11,800 nt of DNA from an uncultured Novosphingobium sp. (GTDB lineage: Bacteria > Pseudomonadota > Alphaproteobacteria > Sphingomonadales > Sphingomonadaceae): contig CALCQB010000321.1 of assembly GCA_937897535.1 (NCBI GenBank), positions 1 through 11,800 on the forward strand. Direction: 5' to 3'. Position 1 is the stretch's first letter. Each line of letters starts with the position of its first letter. Shown piece after piece: positions 1 to 6,237 of the stretch. The translations under genes and the position numbers were made by a program. The notes below the pieces were generated by a model, which did no database searches, had not been told where the DNA came from, and saw only the letters and a program-made list of their open reading frames with translations.

Positions 1-2
1 CC

Positions 3-317
3 ACACGTCTGGGCTGTGATCAGGCGCGCCGCAAGCTGAGCTTTGGTCTGGATGCACCCCGTGCGCCCGGCGAGTTTGGCTTGAGCGAGCAGCGTGGCGA
101 AGTGGCACTGGCCACCGCACGTGATCGCCTGCTGCCGCTGCAGCAGCTGAAAATCGCCGGCCTGCACAACGCCGCCAATGCGCTGGCTGCGCTGGCCCTG
201 ATCGAAGCCGCCGATCTGCCGCGCGCCGCCGCACTCAAGGCGCTGATCGAGTTTCGTGGCCTGCCGCATCGCTGCGCGCTGGCGGGCGAAGTCGACGGTG
301 CGCGCTACTACAACGAG
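3..317 (+). CDS. murD: MurD C-terminal-half fragment (UDP-MurNAc-L-Ala D-glutamate ligase), broken at its 3' side
   Basis: MurD adds D-glutamate to UDP-MurNAc-L-alanine in cytoplasmic peptidoglycan precursor synthesis. The frame is open from the window start and reads RRKLSFGLDAP, then LKIAGLHNAANALAALAL, then FRGLPHRCALAG. This is the family order of the end of the Mur ligase middle domain, the HNAANALAA motif, and the GLPHR entry to the C-terminal domain. The next expected block, NDSKATN, is absent: after GARYYN the frame reads EKASINGSSQ and all further MurD similarity is lost. The 5' half lies outside the window and the C-terminal ligase domain is missing. The KIAGLHNAANALAALAL wording looks gamma/betaproteobacterial rather than sphingomonad, which is an inference from memory of the family. 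The frame stays open to 725, but that part lies antisense to ylxR. MurD fragment identity is quite sure; a functional gene here is unlikely. Confidence 0.75.
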
Positions 318-398
318 AAAGCCTCGATCAACGGTTCGTCGCAAACCAGCTTCGCGACCGGTGGGCGCGGTATCTACAACCCGGCGACCGGCACGCGC
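315..398 (+). other. Short unassigned segment between murD and ylxR, possibly a TonB-receptor fragment
   Basis: These roughly 84 bases match neither the MurD family on their left nor the YlxR family on their right. In the plus frame continuous with murD they read as a polar, Gly/Ser/Thr/Asn-rich string around residues NEKASINGSSQ and GIYNPATGTRDN. This looks like a beta-strand and loop of an outer-membrane TonB-dependent receptor, which often has an RYxNEK strand. The preceding GARYYN could itself be the short homology at which the two sequences were joined. The assignment rests on style only and is weak. No start, stop or ribosome binding site belongs to it. Confidence 0.3.
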
Positions 399-404
399 GA
401 CAAC

Positions 405-749
405 CTTGCGGATCAGCGCGGCTTCGATCTTGTCGGCCAGGTCAGCTGGGATCTCCAGCGCGGCGCCCTTGAAGGCCCGGGCCAATGCACCCTTGAGCTT
501 GCCCTTGGCGATCGCCGTTTCAAGCTGGCTGCGCGAAACGCCGATCCAGGCCCCCCGCCCCGGCGCGCGGGCCAAAGCATCGGGCAGGACCAGGCATTCC
601 CCGTGTTCATTGGCGGGCGAGATCGCCAGGCGCAGCAGATCATCCCGGGAACCATGGTCCCCGGTCAGGATGCAGCGCCGCTCGGGTTGACCCGAGTCGG
701 GCTGCTTCAAGGTGTCGGAAGCTAGCGGCTCATTGTGAGGAATCCGCAT
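405..749 (-). CDS. ylxR: YlxR-family (DUF448) RNA-binding protein, 3'-truncated
   Basis: YlxR is a small cytoplasmic nucleic-acid-binding protein encoded between nusA and infB in most bacteria; its exact role is poorly defined. The ATG at 749-747 starts the frame MRIPHNEPLASDTLKQ, overlapping the nusA 3' end by 20 bases, a normal translationally coupled arrangement. The family signature is clear: ERRCILTG near residues 22-29, then GRGAWIGVSRSQLETAIAKGKL. Recognisable sequence continues through LADKIEAALIRK at about residue 115 and then stops. The alphaproteobacterial form normally continues into an L7Ae-like domain, which is not seen, although the frame stays open to the window start through sequence antisense to the murD fragment. 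infB, the expected next gene, is not in the window. The coordinates given cover only the recognisable part. Confidence 0.85.
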
Positions 750-2355
750 CGGCGGCCTCCTCTGTGGCTGGCTCGTCTTCGAACCAGTGCGCGCGCGCGG
801 CCATGATGATTTCGTTGCCCTGCTCTTCGCTCAGGCCGTATTCGCCCAGCACGCCGCCCTTGTCCTCGGCGCGTTCGCTCCGGCGCGGCGGAGCACTGCC
901 ATCGCGGCGGCGCTGTTCGACCCGCTTCTTGGCGATCAGCTCGTCGGTGGCGAGATCGGCCAGATCGTCGAGCGTCTTGATCCCGGCCTTGCCCAGCGTG
1001 ACCAGCATCTGCTCGGTCAGGTGCGGGATCTCGGCCAGATCGTCCTCGACGCCCAGGCCCTGCCGCTGTTCGCGGTAAGCTGCCTCGCGGCGATCGAGCG
1101 CTTCCTTGGCACGGCTCTGGAGTTCTTCACCCAGTTCCTCATCGAACCCTTCGATCGCAGCAATTTCGGCAAGGTCGATATAAGCGACTTCTTCCAGCTC
1201 GCTGAACCCTTCGGCGACCAGCAGCTGCGACAGGGTTTCGTCGACGTCGAGTTCTTCCTCGAACATCTTCGAACGCTCGGCGAATTCCTTCTGGCGCTTT
1301 TCGCTGGCTTCCTGCTCGGTCATGATGTCGATCTGGCTGCCGGTCAGCTGGCTGGCGAGCCGGACGTTCTGGCCGCGGCGACCGATCGCCAGCGAAAGCT
1401 GGTCATCGGGAACCACCACTTCGATCCGGCTTTCCTCTTCGTCGATCACCACGCGGCTGACCGTGGCCGGCTGCAGCGCGTTGACCACGAAAGTCGCGGT
1501 GTCTTCGGACCAGGGGATGATGTCGATCTTTTCGCCCTGCATTTCCTGGACGACGGCCTGGACGCGGCTGCCCTTCATCCCGACGCAGGCGCCGACCGGA
1601 TCGATGCTGCTGTCGCGGCTGATCACGCCGATCTTGGCGCGGCTGCCCGGATCGCGGGCGGCGGCCATGATGGTGATGATGTTGTCATAGATTTCGGGCA
1701 CTTCCTGCGCGAACAGGGCCTTCATGAAATCGGGGTGGGCGCGCGACAGGAAAATCTGCGGGCCGCGGTTCTGACGCTCAACCTTGAGGATCAGCGCGCG
1801 GACCCGCTCACCGACCCGGGCCATTTCGCGCGGGATCTGCTGATCGCGGCGGATCACGCCCTCGGCCCGGCCGAGGTTGACGATCACGTGGCCGAATTCG
1901 ACCGACTTGATCACGCCGGTGACCATTTCGCCGGCGCGGTCCTTGAATTCCTCGAACTGGCGCTCGCGCTCGGCGTCGCGGACCTTCTGGAAGATTACCT
2001 GCTTGGCCGACTGCGCGTCGATCCGGCCGAGATCGACCGGCGGCAGCGGATCGACGATGAAGTCACCCAGCTTGGCGTCGGCCTGCAGCTTCTGCGCGGC
2101 CTTGAGGTCGACCTGCTTGAAGTAATCTTCGACTTCCTCGACCACTTCGACCACGCGCCACAACCGCAGATCGCCGGTGCGCGGATCGAGCTTGGCACGG
2201 ATGTCGTTTTCAGCGCCGTAACGGTTGCGGGCGCTCTTCTGGATCGCTTCTTCCATCGCCTCGATCACGATCGACTTGTCGATCATCTTCTCGGTCGCGA
2301 CCGAAGTGGCGATCGCGAGCAGTTCGGCGCGGTTGGCGGAAATCGGACTGGCCAT
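730..2355 (-). CDS. nusA: Transcription termination/antitermination factor NusA
   Basis: NusA binds RNA polymerase and nascent RNA, modulating pausing, Rho-independent termination and antitermination at rRNA operons. The 541-residue product has the N-terminal polymerase-binding domain (about 1-130, starting MASPISANRAELLAIA), an S1 domain (about 140-205), KH1 with the VGACVGMKGSRVQ loop (about 255-267) and KH2 with AIGRRGQNVRLASQLTG (about 323-339). A long acidic C-terminal region with helix-hairpin-helix-like repeats follows and ends in an acidic tail. This length and acidic C-terminus fit alphaproteobacterial NusA. It starts three bases after the rimP stop and its end overlaps the ylxR start, so the three genes form one operon. 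The gene is intact, with no missing motif seen. The large open frame on the opposite strand is a shadow of it. Confidence 0.97.
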   Translation of the reverse strand: MASPISANRAELLAIATSVATEKMIDKSIVIEAMEEAIQKSARNRYGAENDIRAKLDPRTGDLRLWRVVEVVEEVEDYFKQVDLKAAQKLQADAKLGDFIVDPLPPVDLGRIDAQSAKQVIFQKVRDAERERQFEEFKDRAGEMVTGVIKSVEFGHVIVNLGRAEGVIRRDQQIPREMARVGERVRALILKVERQNRGPQIFLSRAHPDFMKALFAQEVPEIYDNIITIMAAARDPGSRAKIGVISRDSSIDPVGACVGMKGSRVQAVVQEMQGEKIDIIPWSEDTATFVVNALQPATVSRVVIDEEESRIEVVVPDDQLSLAIGRRGQNVRLASQLTGSQIDIMTEQEASEKRQKEFAERSKMFEEELDVDETLSQLLVAEGFSELEEVAYIDLAEIAAIEGFDEELGEELQSRAKEALDRREAAYREQRQGLGVEDDLAEIPHLTEQMLVTLGKAGIKTLDDLADLATDELIAKKRVEQRRRDGSAPPRRSERAEDKGGVLGEYGLSEEQGNEIIMAARAHWFEDEPATEEAADADSSQ

Positions 2356-2358
2356 CTA

Positions 2359-2919
2359 TCAGTCTTCCTGTTCTTCGAGAATTTCGTCGACGCCCGAGGT
2401 ATCGAGCGGGCGGGTGGCTGCAATCAGCCGGTCGGTCAGGACCAGCTTGGCGGAATTGATATCGCTGAGCGGGAACGAGACCTCACCAGACTTCTTGTCG
2501 GCGACGGTAACGATATCCCCTTCCAGCCCGACCAGGTCGCCCTGGAGCGACTTGCGGTTTCCTTCGACCGGCGTGCCCAACTGGACCCGCACTTCGTGTC
2601 CGGCCCATTGGGCGTAATCCTTGGCCCGGGTCAGCGGACGGTCGATACCGGGCGAGGAAACTTCGAGGCGGTAGGCGTCCTCGATCAGCATCTCGCCAGC
2701 TTCTTCCAGCGCATCGATCGCATCGGAAATGCGATGCGAGAGCGCAGCGCAGTCCTCGATCACCAGCTGGCCGGTATCGGGGCGTTCGGCCATGATCTGG
2801 AGCGTCTGCTCCTCATCGCCGATCTCGCCGCCCTTGAACAGCCGCACGCGCACGAGATCGAAGCCGAGGGCCTTGGCCTCCGGCTCGACGACTTCGGTAA
2901 TGCGCGCGATATCTGTCAC
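2359..2919 (-). CDS. rimP: Ribosome maturation factor RimP
   Basis: RimP assists late assembly of the 30S ribosomal subunit. The 186-residue product begins TDIARITEVVEPEAKALGFDLVRVR, the family's N-terminal alpha/beta domain. It carries the highly conserved YRLEVSSPGIDRPLT block at about residues 83-97, followed by the C-terminal SH3-like barrel. The start is GTG at 2919-2917, supported by a strong AAGGAG ribosome binding site on the minus strand (2926-2931), six bases upstream. It ends with an acidic EEQED-type tail and is followed three bases later by nusA, the classic rimP-nusA arrangement. Its leader contains a large inverted repeat (2942-2999), which may regulate the operon. Length is slightly above the E. 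coli protein and usual for alphaproteobacteria. Confidence 0.95.
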   Translation of the reverse strand: MTDIARITEVVEPEAKALGFDLVRVRLFKGGEIGDEEQTLQIMAERPDTGQLVIEDCAALSHRISDAIDALEEAGEMLIEDAYRLEVSSPGIDRPLTRAKDYAQWAGHEVRVQLGTPVEGNRKSLQGDLVGLEGDIVTVADKKSGEVSFPLSDINSAKLVLTDRLIAATRPLDTSGVDEILEEQED

Positions 2920-2941
2920 CAGTCACTCCTTGCCCGGCGGG

Positions 2942-2999
2942 TGTGACAACGAAGTTTCGCGCCGGCCCCTTTCGGCGCCAGCCCCTTCGTTGCGTCACA
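2942..2999 (-). promoter_or_regulatory. Large stem-loop in the rimP-nusA leader
   Basis: TGTGACAACGAAG (2942-2954) is the inverse complement of CTTCGTTGCGTCACA (2985-2999) except for a two-base bulge, giving 13 base pairs. Inside it, GCGCCG (2959-2964) pairs with CGGCGC (2973-2978) around an eight-base loop. The element lies 11 bases upstream of the rimP ribosome binding site, so in the minus-strand transcript it forms a two-tier hairpin just before translation starts. Leader RNAs controlling rimP are known in other proteobacteria, but I cannot say this one belongs to a described family. It could alternatively be a DNA operator. Confidence 0.55.
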
Positions 3000-3062
3000 A
3001 TGTCGGGATGGATGCGCAAATAGGGATCAGCCAGGCGAAAAGCAAGCCGGAATCACGCGCCA

Positions 3063-3091
3063 TTGTATTATCAGCGCACCTAGCCTATATC
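3063..3091 (+). promoter_or_regulatory. Candidate sigma-70-type promoter for the cspA-infA2 pair
   Basis: TTGTAT (3063-3068), a 17-base spacer and TATATC (3086-3091) resemble a housekeeping promoter. This is the only reasonably AT-rich stretch between rimP and the cold-shock gene. It would give a 5' leader of about 120 bases, and long leaders are typical of cold-shock genes. The divergent rimP promoter must lie in the same 300-base gap, but I see no convincing elements for it on the minus strand. Read by eye only. Confidence 0.35.
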
Positions 3092-3165
3092 AGCCGGGCT
3101 AACGTCGCCTGCGACGGAACTTTTTGGCTTTAGGCTCTTCGTTCCCTTTCTCGCTTCTCTACGCT

Positions 3166-3189
3166 CCGCCGGCCGCTTTTTGTCGGCGG
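3166..3189 (+). promoter_or_regulatory. Hairpin in the cold-shock gene leader
   Basis: CCGCCG (3166-3171) pairs with CGGCGG (3184-3189), extendable by a C-G and a G-U pair, around a T-rich loop. It sits 17 bases upstream of the AAAGGA ribosome binding site (3207-3212) of the cold-shock gene. Structured leaders govern temperature-dependent translation of cspA-type mRNAs, so a regulatory role is plausible but not shown. It is unlikely to be a terminator, because the T-run is in the loop and not after the stem. Confidence 0.35.
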
Positions 3190-3219
3190 GTCAACCGTGT
3201 TTCGTGAAAGGAACAGATC

Positions 3220-3426
3220 ATGCCAGTAGGCACCGTAAAGTTTTTCAATGCCGCCAAGGGTTATGGCTTCATCGCTCCCGATGAAGGTGGCGGGGACGCA
3301 TTCGTCCACATCACTGCCGTAGAACGCGCCGGGATGGCCACGCTCGATAAGGACCAGCGCGTCAAGTACGAGCTGGAAACCGACAAGCGCGGCAAGACCT
3401 CGGCCGTCAGCCTCGAAGCGGCCTGA
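3220..3426 (+). CDS. cspA: Cold-shock protein, CspA family
   Basis: This is a 68-residue single cold-shock domain, a five-stranded OB fold that binds single-stranded RNA/DNA and acts as an RNA chaperone in the cytoplasm. It starts PVGTVKFFNAAKGYGFI, containing the RNP1-type motif KGYGFI, and carries the RNP2-type motif DAFVHI (usually VFVHI), followed by the expected KYELE strand. Length is typical of single-domain Csp proteins. The ATG at 3220 has an AAAGGA ribosome binding site seven bases upstream. The leader seems long and contains a hairpin. The infA-like gene starts four bases after its stop, so the two are almost certainly co-transcribed. Which csp paralog it is cannot be told from sequence alone, so the symbol is used in the family sense. 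Confidence 0.93.
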   Translation: MPVGTVKFFNAAKGYGFIAPDEGGGDAFVHITAVERAGMATLDKDQRVKYELETDKRGKTSAVSLEAA

Positions 3427-3430
3427 CGCC

Positions 3431-3694
3431 ATGGCCAAGGAGGATCTCCTGACCCTCGACGGCCAGATCGACGAAATCCTTCCCGACGGCCGCTTCGGCG
3501 TGCTGCTCGAGAACGATCACCGGATCATCGCTTACACCGCCGGGAAGATGCGCAAGTTTCGCATCCGCTCGGTGGTGGGCGACCGGGTTCGGGTGGAAAT
3601 GACTCCGTACGACCTCAGCAAGGGGCGCATCGTGTTTCGCGAGCGCGGCCCGGGCGGGGGTCCTACGGGGCCACACGGGAAACGGCGGCATTAG
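3431..3694 (+). CDS. infA: Divergent second translation initiation factor IF-1
   Basis: IF-1 is an S1/OB-fold protein that occupies the 30S A site during initiation. The frame matches IF-1 along its length: MAKEDLLTLDG at the start, AYTAGKMRKFRIRSVVGDRV in the middle (about residues 35-53) and VEMTPYDLSKGRIVFR (about 55-70). It differs from standard alphaproteobacterial IF-1, which is 72 residues and nearly invariant. Residues 12-34 deviate strongly, and a 17-residue Gly/Pro/basic tail ending GKRRH is added, giving 87 residues. This suggests a paralog, with the housekeeping infA elsewhere. It starts four bases after the cold-shock gene stop; the csp-infA pairing implies a role in translation under cold or stress. 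The symbol denotes the family, since copy number cannot be seen here. Confidence 0.85.
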   Translation: MAKEDLLTLDGQIDEILPDGRFGVLLENDHRIIAYTAGKMRKFRIRSVVGDRVRVEMTPYDLSKGRIVFRERGPGGGPTGPHGKRRH

Positions 3695-3737
3695 CCTCCC
3701 AATAACAACAAGGTGGCGGCGATCACGCCGCCCGGAA

Positions 3738-3905
3738 ATGATAATGAATTTGAATACCCTGATACCGGCGATGCGCCGCGGCCTGCGCCGTGGCGGGATC
3801 GCCCGGAGCCGGGCCGCAAATGGCCTGCTCCTTCACGGCCGATTGCTGGCCTCCCCGCTCTCGCGAGAGGAAACCCGCCTGGCCGTGATCGAAGTGCTGG
3901 GCTGA
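3738..3905 (+). CDS. Possible small protein of 55 residues, unknown
   Basis: The ATG at 3738 (or the one at 3744) opens a frame ending in TGA at 3903-3905. The product starts MNLNTLIPAMRRGLRRGG from the second ATG, is Arg-rich in its first half and ends LSREETRLAVIEVLG. Third codon positions are mostly G or C, like the neighbouring genes, which favours coding, but there is no clear ribosome binding site beyond a nearby GGA. It lies in the gap between the IF-1 gene and the next small gene, same strand, with 24 bases before the latter. I recognise no family. It may be non-coding. Confidence 0.35.
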   Translation: MIMNLNTLIPAMRRGLRRGGIARSRAANGLLLHGRLLASPLSREETRLAVIEVLG

Positions 3906-3929
3906 AAAGCCGGAAAGGCGAGTGCGGAA

Positions 3930-4130
3930 ATGATGTCCGAGAGCTTCTACATCGAACAGGCCGACAGCTGCGAACGCGCCGCCGAGGCCGCCCCGCTCGC
4001 CAACCAGCGTGAAACTCTGATGCGTTCGCGCGCGGTCTGGCTTGGCCTGGCTGCGCGCGAGCATTCCATTCGTACCGCCCGGGCCGAACGCGATCGCGCC
4101 CGCGAAAAGGAACTGACCGATGACCGATGA
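3930..4130 (+). CDS. Small hypothetical protein, Ala/Arg/Glu-rich, probably helical
   Basis: This is a 66-residue soluble protein (MMSESFYIEQADSC at the start) with Ala, Glu and Arg spread along nearly the whole chain and no membrane segment. It is probably a single or paired helix. There are two adjacent ATG codons; the second (3933) may be the true start. Its stop overlaps the next gene by 11 bases (start at 4120), so the pair is probably translationally coupled. The codon pattern is like its neighbours. I have an impression that such helical proteins are common as uncharacterised genes in sphingomonads, but I cannot name a family. It has no visible link to the IF-1 gene upstream or to the psp locus. 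Confidence 0.7.
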   Translation: MMSESFYIEQADSCERAAEAAPLANQRETLMRSRAVWLGLAAREHSIRTARAERDRAREKELTDDR

Positions 4131-4329
4131 CACAGTCCGCCCGTTCCTGATTCAACGTCAGGATGACGGAACCTTCCGCCTGACCATTCGCGATGTGCGC
4201 TACAACTCGCAAGGCTATCCAATCGTTACCGGCACGATGCACGAAACGATCTTTGCCACCTCTGCCGCTGCCAAGAATTTCGCCCGGTCGAACTTTGACG
4301 CCAAGGCCGGTCAATACGCCACGAAGTAG
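4120..4329 (+). CDS. Small hypothetical protein, beta-rich
   Basis: This is a 69-residue protein whose ATG lies inside the last codons of the preceding gene (overlap 4120-4130). The sequence TDDTVRPFLIQRQDDGTFRLTIRD continues through RYNSQGYPIVTGTMHETIFATSAAAKNFARSNF. Alternating hydrophobic residues suggest three or four beta strands, followed by a short helix and the tail GQYATK. No signal peptide, membrane segment or metal-binding motif is seen. The overlap and matching orientation make it a partner of the upstream helical protein. It ends 12 bases before the convergent minus-strand gene at 4342. Unknown function. Confidence 0.7.
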   Translation: MTDDTVRPFLIQRQDDGTFRLTIRDVRYNSQGYPIVTGTMHETIFATSAAAKNFARSNFDAKAGQYATK

Positions 4330-4341
4330 GCGCCGGCGCGC

Positions 4342-4698
4342 TCAGTCGCCGGGGTAATAGTCGTCGTCATAGCCGGTCCGGCTATCGTTGAAGCGGTGTT
4401 CTTCTTCTTTCTTGCGTTGGGCGGCCTCGGCTTTCAGCGTCCGCGCCTTGTCGTCTTGCGCTTCGGCAACCAGATCGTCGCTGTTCCACCACGAGGCGGC
4501 CAACGCCGACAGCTTGGTCATCACGCTCGCGTCCTTGTCGACCCGGTCTTCGACATCCTCGACACTGATCTTGAGCCGCTCCTGCGCCTCGGGGCTGTTG
4601 TCGATGTAGGTGTAAGTCGCGCTCAACAGCGCGACGCCGGCCACGACCAGCAGGATCAGGCCGACGATGATCCGTTTGAAAATACCGGCAACTGACAT
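4342..4698 (-). CDS. Small membrane-anchored hypothetical protein downstream of pspF
   Basis: This is a 118-residue protein. Residues 9-28 (RIIVGLILLVVAGVALLSAT) form one clear transmembrane helix after a short basic start. A soluble, highly charged region follows: a DVEDRVDKDAS stretch near 48-58, a WW pair near 70-71, a Lys/Glu/Ala-rich probable helix around 78-101, and an acidic tail rich in Asp and Tyr (YDDDYYPGD). No catalytic motif is visible. It is the last of three same-strand genes, 30 bases after the 4729-5052 gene and downstream of pspF, so it may be co-transcribed with the Psp activator. It is convergent with the plus-strand gene ending at 4329. No family recognised; a link to envelope stress is inferred from position and topology only. 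Confidence 0.75.
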   Translation of the reverse strand: MSVAGIFKRIIVGLILLVVAGVALLSATYTYIDNSPEAQERLKISVEDVEDRVDKDASVMTKLSALAASWWNSDDLVAEAQDDKARTLKAEAAQRKKEEEHRFNDSRTGYDDDYYPGD

Positions 4699-4728
4699 GG
4701 TAACCTCTGGTCCGCTGCTTAATCCAGG

Positions 4729-5052
4729 TCAGTTGAAGGCGTCGGGATCGATCGCCTTCATGTCTTCCTTTTCGTGCACCACACCGTCGCGATCAACCCA
4801 CACTTCCTGATAGGTCACGCCGCCGCGGCTGTCGCGCGAACTGGTCCCGCGGGTACTGCTGCCCCAACCGTCGTCGGCCCGCTTCTGCGCGGAATAGCCG
4901 CTGCCGGAACTCGCCGAGCTCCACGGGTTCGATTTCTTGTGGTCGCCGCCCTTGGTCGAGCTGAGCGCGCCGCCGATCCCGCCGAACAGCATCAAGCACA
5001 AGCCGATCGTCAGGCGCGGTGAGAATGTGAGTATTCTGAAAAAGCCCTGCAT
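4729..5052 (-). CDS. Small membrane-anchored hypothetical protein next to pspF
   Basis: This is a 107-residue protein. Residues 13-30 (RLTIGLCLMLFGGIGGAL) form one hydrophobic Gly-rich membrane segment. A low-complexity Ser/Gly/Asp/Arg linker (about 40-78) follows, then a more conserved-looking end, YQEVWVDRDGVVHEKEDMKAID. The ATG at 5052-5050 is backed by a GGGGAG ribosome binding site on the minus strand. The gene begins 53 bases after the pspF stop on the same strand and is followed by another single-TM protein. I recognise no named family. The arrangement suggests accessory membrane components of the Psp response, but a role is not shown. Confidence 0.75.
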   Translation of the reverse strand: MQGFFRILTFSPRLTIGLCLMLFGGIGGALSSTKGGDHKKSNPWSSASSGSGYSAQKRADDGWGSSTRGTSSRDSRGGVTYQEVWVDRDGVVHEKEDMKAIDPDAFN

Positions 5053-5105
5053 GAGCCAACTCCCCGTAATCGCGTCTGATTTAGCGGGAAAAGTTTACCA
5101 ATCCG

Positions 5106-6137
5106 CTAATCGGCGGACCGTTCGCTGAGCCCGTGCTTCTTCATCGCATGGCGCAACTGGTCATAGCTGAGGCCGAGCGCCTTGGCGGTCTGGCGCTGGT
5201 TGAAGCGGTGGCGGGCCAGCGCCTGTTCGAGGATCGCCTTCTCGTGGGCATCGACCGCGCCACGCAGATCGGTGACCTGATCGAGCGCGGTGGACGGTGC
5301 CGGACGGGCCGGTTCGGAGGCGGCACTACCCGCATCGGCCAGACGCGACATCGCGGCCGGCTTCCACGGGCTGTCGAACGGATCGAACACCACATGCCCG
5401 ACCGGCGCCTCCCAATTGTCCCAGCGATAGACCGCGCGTTCGACCACGTTGCGCAGTTCGCGGACATTGCCGGGCCATTGGTATTCCTCCAGCCCGGCCA
5501 TCGCCGCAGCACTGAAGCCCGGCCACGAATCCCAGTGCAGCTCGGCCGCCATCCGCCGCCCGAAGTAGTCTGAAAGCACCTGGATATCGCCTTCGCGCAC
5601 CCGCAGCGGCGGCAGGGTGATCACCTCGAAGCACAGCCGGTCGAGCAGGTCGGGGCGAAACCGGCCTTCCTCGGCCAGACGCGGCAGGTCCTCATTGGTC
5701 GCGGCAACGATCCGGACGTCGACCCGGATTGGCCTGGATGACCCGATCCGCGTAACCTCGCCGTATTCGACCGCGCGCAGCAGCCGTTCCTGGGCGCCCA
5801 TCGACAGGGTTGCCAGTTCGTCGAGAAAAAGCGTCCCTTTGTCGGCTTCCTCGAACCGGCCGGCCCGGGCTCTGGTAGCACCGGTGAACGCACCCTGTTC
5901 ATGACCAAACAGCTCCGCCTCGATCAGCGTTTCCGGCAAGGCCGCGCAATTCAGCGTGACCAGCGGCTCGGCCCAGCGCTGCGACAGCTGGTGGAGGCGT
6001 TCCGCGATCAGTTCCTTGCCGGTCCCGCGCTCGCCGATCACCAGCACCGGGCGGCCCATCGGCGCGGCCCGGCTGGCGCGTTCAACCGAATCGAGAAAGG
6101 CGCCCGACTGTCCGACAAACTGGCTGTTGCGCTCCAT
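5106..6137 (-). CDS. pspF: PspF, sigma-54 enhancer-binding activator of the psp operon
   Basis: PspF is a hexameric AAA+ ATPase that remodels sigma-54 RNA polymerase at psp promoters; PspA inhibits it in unstressed cells. Numbered from MERNSQFVG (343 residues), the protein has no receiver domain. It starts directly with the AAA+ module: Walker A GERGTGKE (35-42), the sigma-54-contacting GAFTGA loop (82-87), Walker B GTLFLDE (101-107), RFRPDLLDR with arginine-finger candidates (159-167) and WPGNVREL (221-228). A Fis-type helix-turn-helix follows at the C-terminus (RFNQRQTAKALGLSYDQLR, about 311-329). A Trp in SQRW (residue 55) aligns with E. coli PspF Trp56, which is needed for PspA control. 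A start 12 codons upstream is open, but the internal ATG matches the family. The gene is divergent from the operon it should activate. Confidence 0.95.
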   Translation of the reverse strand: MERNSQFVGQSGAFLDSVERASRAAPMGRPVLVIGERGTGKELIAERLHQLSQRWAEPLVTLNCAALPETLIEAELFGHEQGAFTGATRARAGRFEEADKGTLFLDELATLSMGAQERLLRAVEYGEVTRIGSSRPIRVDVRIVAATNEDLPRLAEEGRFRPDLLDRLCFEVITLPPLRVREGDIQVLSDYFGRRMAAELHWDSWPGFSAAAMAGLEEYQWPGNVRELRNVVERAVYRWDNWEAPVGHVVFDPFDSPWKPAAMSRLADAGSAASEPARPAPSTALDQVTDLRGAVDAHEKAILEQALARHRFNQRQTAKALGLSYDQLRHAMKKHGLSERSAD

Positions 6138-6237
6138 ACCCAATATGTAGCGAAATTTCCCAACCTGCTGCAAGAATTCCTACATGTCGTTCGTCGATTG
6201 ATTGCAAAAGGCGCAGAAATCAGCGCATCCTTCCAAT

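Noticed and set aside
81..725. Plus-strand open frame of 214 codons
   Set aside because: Only its first 80 or so codons resemble MurD; the rest is antisense to the clearly recognisable ylxR, so it is not one protein.
787..2946. 719-codon open frame on the plus strand
   Set aside because: It is exactly antisense to nusA and rimP, both certain by motifs; a GC-rich shadow frame.
3008..3133. 41-codon frame between rimP and the cold-shock gene
   Set aside because: No ribosome binding site, runs over the candidate promoter, and mixed codon character.
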